Assembly: GCA_022747635.1 (NCBI GenBank)
Contig: JAKTNV010000010.1
Location: forward strand, 40,076,237-40,140,236
Direction: 5' to 3'
Origin: Hetaerina americana
Taxonomy: Eukaryota > Arthropoda > Insecta > Odonata > Calopterygidae
Length of the DNA: 64,000 nt
Positions 57,907 to 64,000 of the stretch are shown here, in pieces. A model generated the notes under the pieces. That model had not been told where the DNA came from, did not search any database, and was given only the letters and a program-made list of their open reading frames with translations. Within the stretch, counting starts at the first letter, position 1. Each line of letters begins with the position of its first letter. The position numbers and the translations under genes were made by a program.

Positions 57907-60900
57907 TTCAAGATTTTTATAAAGTTATCAGTTGACATTATGAAATCATTGATAGCGATTAAGTTAATTGAAAAACCAATTATTTTCTTGATACTAATTT
58001 TAAGAGGTTGTCTTTTTTTCATATATTATCTTTGTTCACTCTCCAACTTGCTTTCGTCTCTAGCAAAGGCAAACACCGTTTAATTATAGTGAATTTGAAG
58101 ACTAAAGTCATTGAATATGGTGCATTTTTTACAAATATTTATTCAGATCCCTATCTTAGAGTTGAACGAAATTTTCACCGGTAGTTATTCTTTATAAGTG
58201 TACATAATGCTAAAGTCATTCAATTCAGTTGGATGGACATACGGTTTAAAGAAAATCCTCTTCATCCCCTATTAAGACAAAAAACCGTAGAAAAAGCATA
58301 AAAACCAATGAGATGTAGCCAAATAACAATAATGGGTCCTTTTATATATAACTTATATATGGCTACGGTAAAAAAATCTATTAGCTTCCCAACTTTACCC
58401 TTCAGCATCACAGTGCAACGTTACAATTTCTGAGAAGTTCACGGGAGATTTCCACATTTTTTTACAAGAAGAAGAAAGAATCTTAATGATTTCATTTACT
58501 CACTTGATGTTAATTATAATTGTTCTGATTGAATGGCTGCTCTCATAAGTCAACAAGACCAAGAAAGTATTCAGAATTATTCTCATTCAGATCTTATTGC
58601 ATCTTTTTCATATTTTTACTTCTGGCACCGTAGCATATCCTCACCGAGGAATGAGCTTTTCTGTGTTGGTACGCGATTTGTAATACAATATTCCTTGGAT
58701 GGGTGGTGATGGAACCCTTTAAATTCCTTGCTCGCTAGCAGTACGCCCTCGCTACCAAGGCGCCGAATTAGCAAATTAGGGACGGTGGCCCAGTTTGGCG
58801 TTCAATTTGCCGACCAACCCGTCGAATATTAACGTAAGGACGGGGAAATGGGAAAGGCTGTGTGTTTAAGTCTGAGTGTGTGTGTGAGAGAGAAGAAGAG
58901 CCATCGAGCGAAGGAAACGGGGAGAGCATTCGTGAGATCTGGCCAATGACGTGGATTTTCGTTCGGGGATATTGCTTCCGGCCTTCCGTCTCATCCATCC
59001 TCGGCAAATATTTACGGCATCCTCTCTCTCTCGTGCTGACGACAAAAAGAAGCGGAAAAGTTTGGACGCGTTCACCGACTCTGCTCTAGGAATATACATG
59101 AAAACACAAGTATCTACTGGGAGGAAACTGTGCAACGATTTCAGCTGTTGTCATTACAAATAACCCAGCTTCCTGTTGTGCTGACAATGCTTCATTCGGT
59201 TATCCGGTTGAAAACGGAGAATAGTGATCCTTGAATGATCTGATCTGTTAGTCTTTTCAAAAATCTAAAGGATAGACCTAGGGTGTAGGGATTCGTAGAA
59301 ACACGCCTTTTACATACGCGTGAGGATGATTTACTCCATAATCATTTACTACTATTTGGCATTACCTCATGAGCAACAACTCCTTATTACCATTAATTTA
59401 ATATGCATTACTACTCATAATTATAATTTCACTTATTGGAAATAAAGGTGAGTAGTTAATTGCTTTTTAGACGGTGTTCGAAAGTATCATAGCGATATGA
59501 AATATTAATAATAAACCTTTTACGCTACCACAATCGGGTGTAGCTATAAAAGAGGAGAGAGAAGTAACTGCTGCAAGAACATGTTAAATATTTTAAATTT
59601 CATTACGGAATGTTTATTGTCTTCTTTGTGTTAATTTGTTCTGTTCCCCCAACCTTTCGCAACATCATCAGGCGGAGATGATACGCCCATCATTGGACGC
59701 AAAACATTAATGCACAAAATAAATGATTTTGAATAATCCGAAAAACATCCTATAATGAATGAATGCTGTGAAAATCTATAAAAAATTATTTTAAACTTAT
59801 GGAAAACAATTTTTTGAGAAAAAACAGAAATCTCATATGAAATCATAAGAAGGGGAGATTTTTAAAGAGCTAATTACTCCTATTTGGGTGAAATGATTTC
59901 ATAGTTTACAATAAATATATTTCGAAATGATTGATTGTCTTAACTCATTTTTTGTCAATATGGGTCAAAAACTCGTGGACAGCGGCACGTCGGCTCCTCA
60001 TTTGCTTTACCCGATGCTATCACTCCCACGTTATTTCTCTTTGGATCCGCCCACTCACAAATTCATGTGTATGTTTATCCTTACTCTCCTATTTGGGTTC
60101 ATGGACTGAGCTAATGGAAGTGGCAATATCTGTTTGTATAGCCTACCACAGTTACAAGTTCCCGTCAAACAATATATAATTGCTAAGATGTTTACGGAGG
60201 TATTTCCGCGAAGCTCCGTCATACGCTGCTGTAAACCAGCCTTTCTTTACTGAATTCCTTTCAATCTGTGCAATTTTCATCATCGTAGACCTTTTTGCCA
60301 AGATATAACGTAAATATTCTCCGTAAAATCAGCATTTAAATCAACATCTATTTTTGTTTTGAAGAGGAATAATAATCTAGCGACCTTTTATGCGCAGAAA
60401 ACCAAGATATTATATGTGAGGATAAATTTATATCATGTTGAGGGTAAAACCTTTTATTTACATAATAATGAAAGTTCCTTCATATCTGGAATTGTTAACG
60501 GTGGTTTATCTTGGAGATGTTCATTCGATAACATTTCGCTCAAAATTCATTTTAGTATTACTTTTATATCGTGTTAAAACAAAACGATACATCTTATTTT
60601 GGTGAATTAATGACAATTAAACCGACCAAACGTAGTAAACTTGGGTATTATTTTTAAGAAACCTCAACTCTTGTTACTATGAACAATGAACTGCCAAACT
60701 TCGTCTAATAGCAAATATAATGAAGGAACGCCTCAAAATAATTATCTGATCTTTTGCTAAAAGATTGCTCATTGCCATTAATATTTAACCTAACGTGAAA
60801 ACATATTGCTATTGTATTGCAATCAATTCTACCCTCAGCGTTCTAATAATACGATCAATGCACTTTAATGTTCCATCTCGGCGATGCAGTCAAATCTTCA

Positions 60901-60976
60901 CAGTTGGTAATCATGTTAGCATCATTCCTCACCCAGCGTCAAGGGTTTGATTAATTTAATTAGTTTTTATTTTGTA
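57907..60976. other. AT-rich DNA; CpG-dense patch at about 58790-59110
   Basis: The 58790-59110 patch includes a short GT/GA microsatellite near 58875-58895 and overlapping frames on both strands without a domain. The rest shows only AT-driven frames, such as 59931-60179 and 60359-60577. Confidence 0.35.
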
Positions 60977-61240
60977 AAGGAAGGAATCCCTTAAAGAAGA
61001 GTGATCGAGCTTCTTGTTGTTAATCTTCATCCACAACGATGACATTATTTTTTTTTAAATGTCAACGATATATTGTTCGCTGATGATACGGCCGTTTACC
61101 GAGATGTAAAACAATGGAATGGGTCTGCGAGGCTCTTTAAAATTAACTCAGCCAAATTATTGAGAGATTTCACGAATGAGAGCGATGGCTGAAGCTAAAT
61201 AAATGCATACATTTCTGGAAATTGAAATTACATAATGCAT
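60977..61240 (+). pseudogene. Reverse transcriptase fragment of a non-LTR retrotransposon
   Basis: In one plus-strand frame, 60983 onward reads GIP, a stop in place of the expected Gln, RRVIELL, and after an internal stop NVNDILFADDTAVYRDV. This matches the RT palm order GxPQGSxLxPxLF, then the INDLxxxxFADD catalytic motif. FADD is at 61076-61087. It continues through LLRDFTNESD, like the segment usually reading LxxDLxxxxxWxxxWxLxLN, then decays. The CAA-to-TAA change and later stops show it is inactive. Jockey- or CR1-like by motif wording; the clade is not decided. Weaker similarity may extend to about 61400. Confidence 0.7.
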
Positions 61241-61415
61241 GCATCTACCGACATGAACCAAATAAAACATCCTTTCTAACGTTGAACTTAACAAGAAGAA
61301 AATGCTTTCTAAAAGTTTGTAACAAGATGCATGGAAGAAACTCAATTTTATGAAATCAATGCTTAAGGTTTTAATGCTTCCTTTGCGGCTGTCTACATCT
61401 TATCATTCTGTAGAG

Positions 61416-61459
61416 ATTCCGCCTAAATTCTTATCTAGAGATAAGAATATAGGCGGAAT
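61416..61459. repeat. 44-bp near-perfect hairpin
   Basis: The 21-base arms ATTCCGCCTAAATTCTTATC(T) and (A)GATAAGAATATAGGCGGAAT pair with one mismatch around an AG centre. It lies just downstream of the RT relic. Confidence 0.85.
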
Positions 61460-64000
61460 GCAATCGGAAATATTATGTAATGTGTAGATGGAATTTTTTT
61501 AAATATCAATAAAAATGGTATTTTCCAGGATTCTTTATGAATTGACGTCCATCACCCTTCGATGGAGAAAATACTGAGGTTGTGAGATCAACCGAGGTAA
61601 AAAGAATCCATTCGCTCACGCACCTTGCGCGATTGCTAAAACAGTAAAAAAGCACACGCCATTATACACCAACTATTCATACTACCATTTGAAATCATAA
61701 AGTTTTGCATTTTAAAGTTAATACGGTTGGCAGTTTTCAGGGTAAAATTAGGATGCTGAATATTTTTTTCATACCTGAGCTCGCCATAGACTGATGGAAT
61801 AGCTCCTGGACATCCGTTTTTTATTAATCAAAGCGTCCATTCAGCCCTTGGTGGTCACCAGCATTATTCCGATCTTTATTCATTACCTCGCCCATTTTAT
61901 ATTAAGACCGTCCATTATCACATTCGAAGGGACGGGATTCCTTTCAGTGTTTTCGTCCATCCACCCCTGCCCACAGTTGGCATGAGTCCGTTCTCCATCC
62001 TTTCTTATTTCTCTGCCAGGAAATCTGATAGCGGGAAGAGACGGCAACGTCATGGAAACGGACGGTTGAGGTAGGAGAGTGAGACCTTTGTGCGAAAAAG
62101 CGTGGACCCTTTGGAAGCGCTTTCCAGAAGCTCATTTTCTTGAGCAGGTCACCACCCCTGCCGCCCACCACGTGCGTCACACCACCTCTCCCAGTTACCT
62201 GAATGCCCATTGCCACTTTGGTCTTTCCGTTAAAAATCTCCTGGGAGAATGATTTAATTAGCGCAGATTTTTTGTATGAAAGTTCGTCCTTTTGGTTGGG
62301 AAACACGGTCTAGATTCTTTTGATGGAGATACTTTCTGTTATTTGCGAAGGTTTTTGCAACACTGGTAACCCCTAGCCGCTTTGGAAGATAAGCCGAATT
62401 AGGAAAAACTGCCTATACACTGACTAGTACATTGTTATTCCTAAGAGAAGTTGTTACGCTTGCGCCAGGAAATTAGGTACTAGTAGTCAACTGGGTGCGT
62501 AAATTTGAATTCATTCTCAACTGAAATTTGAAATCACTTCTTTCAGATGGTTCAAAACTTCGCTACCCGTATGATGAACTTTTCCCGAAGTGAAGTCTGT
62601 AAAGTTTTATCTAGGTGTAAACGCGAATCATACGTTCCAAGGGGAAGCTCACAATACTGCCTTCCTAAAATACGTTAGTAACTTTTGGATCAAAATTTTG
62701 CAGATACGATCTGTGTTGATAAATCTCGTATTATTTTTATTACGATGTCTACCTTCCATATACATTCCATTACTGATAAAAATTGAATTGGATCAGAATG
62801 ATATTCGACTGTGATCAACGTACAACGGTCCTCGTTTCCTTTTTCCGAAGTGTGCTATTTTCTAAGTAAATACAAACGATAACTCAAGTTTCACTAATCG
62901 AACTGTATGAATCATTTTTAAACGAAAAGACTTTGGCTGACTGGCGCGAAGATAACGGAATGAGTATTTTGTAATTATCGCATGCCGTATGAAATGAGAA
63001 TTGCTATCCAACAAATTGACCTATGCCTTCCTCGGAATGAGGTTCTGTGGAGCACACCAACTGTGATATGGACCCACCGAATAAATAAATAGGCAAATGA
63101 ATTCGTTTGTTTCAATTCATCTCTAAAATCAGTGGGCCATCTAATGCCACTCTTTTTGGACTTTACATTTTTTAAATTTGTGTCTCGATATTTTGCATCT
63201 TTTTTGGAATTCATAAATCAGATATATTTATAAAATTACGTTTATATGATAATATTATGCTCTCTAATGATATAACATATGCTTATGGGATTATACAGGT
63301 TACATATAATATATACATGTATATTTATGCTTACGAAAAAGTGAAGAAAAAATCAAAGATCCATGACTATGCAACGAACAAACAGTATAAAATGTACGAA
63401 AGGCCCTCTATCGTGATGGCAACAACTAACGAAGGGACCTGCTGCTATAATATTATAAAGGGAATAAATTATCCTTAATTCGCTTATTGTTATATCCTTT
63501 TCCACAAAAATTACCTTGAGGAACGTCACTAAAATGTTGAGGAAAGAACAAATCGACATGAATATTTCCCTTGGTATTTGTCTCCTTACGGGCTTGCTAA
63601 AAAAAAGACATTCCTACAAAATGCTAAATGTATTAGTAAAATTATATAAATTCATTTTTTTATTGCAGTCGAAGTTTTACAATATCTATTATGTGCCGCA
63701 TTAGGCGGGGCTTATCAACATAACAGTTTTGTCAGTTGATACGTCAAATATCTACTTTGGCCATTCAGAAAATCCTAGCCTTCATTTAAATTTTTAACTA
63801 GAAGTGCAGCGATCTTTTAGTAAGTCGACTTTTTCTTTTTTTTGCTTTGGATTTGTTTGTCCCTCTGTCATTTGATTGGATGGGATTCGACAGCGCGCTG
63901 CGAACTGTTGCGCCGTGACAGCCTTCCATGGGATCGGGCATTGTCCGGGTATCTCCAAGGTGACGGGGTGACGGGTCCGATGGCTCGTGAAAAGTGGTCC
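61460..64000. other. Non-coding; GC-richer patches at about 61960-62240 and 63880-64000
   Basis: A 120-codon minus-strand frame (61944-62306) covers the first patch and has no recognised domain. Frames at 62590-62814, 62975-63214 and 63257-63704 are AT-driven. The last 120 bases are GC- and CpG-richer and run off the window end. Confidence 0.35.

Noticed and set aside
61944..62306. A 120-codon minus-strand frame
   Set aside because: No recognisable family, and a GC-richer patch explains its length. Left as a note rather than a gene.
1..64000. CRISPR arrays, bacterial operons, prophage or other prokaryotic systems
   Set aside because: No regularly spaced direct repeats, no operon-like gene packing, and all recognisable coding traces are eukaryotic transposable elements.
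1..64000. LTR retrotransposon or endogenous viral element
   Set aside because: I saw no long terminal repeats, no integrase or protease motifs and no viral gene. A profile search could still find degraded traces.

Overview
The window reads as non-coding eukaryotic nuclear DNA, most probably from an arthropod. It is AT-rich and carries long TA, TG and CT microsatellites, tRNA-derived SINEs, mariner-type DNA transposons and broken non-LTR retrotransposons. It has no operons, ribosome-binding sites or tightly packed reading frames. I see no complete, recognisable host gene. The species call is inference; no diagnostic host gene is present.

Layout. 0-4 kb: two direct copies of a roughly 290-bp SINE (family B), a CpG-dense pyrimidine-rich patch near 2.2-2.9 kb, and the 3' end of a decayed mariner transposase at 3.4 kb. 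4-25 kb: mostly featureless AT-rich DNA with a second CpG-dense patch at 7.4-7.8 kb, two copies of a second SINE (family A), several tRNA-like heads, microsatellites, small tandem duplications and a foldback MITE-like element at 24.5 kb. 25-30 kb: an unidentified protein-like open frame on the minus strand and a diverged two-copy tandem duplication of about 310-330 bp. 30-44 kb: the first copy of a 753-bp non-autonomous mariner, a third family B SINE, a 156-bp foldback at 39.6 kb, and a near-ideal recursive-splice (ratchet) motif at 40.04 kb. 44-46 kb: a decayed endonuclease/RT-type LINE. 51.3-52.7 kb: a nest of elements inside TA microsatellites, including the second 753-bp mariner copy. 55.9-57.9 kb: family A SINEs, an unassigned 152-codon frame, and a LINE relic with an RNase H domain. 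61 kb: an RT fragment with a FADD motif, then a hairpin. The last 2.5 kb hold no clear feature.

Interpretation. Two things stand out. First, two mariner derivatives share the same internal deletion, the same 753-bp length and perfect 33-bp terminal repeats, and differ at about five bases. They look like a recently mobile non-autonomous family that depends on a transposase encoded elsewhere. Second, the zero-length-exon motif at 40.04 kb, together with the lack of exons, suggests the window may lie inside a very long plus-strand intron. The two SINE families are described from internal comparison; whether they are already catalogued cannot be decided here.
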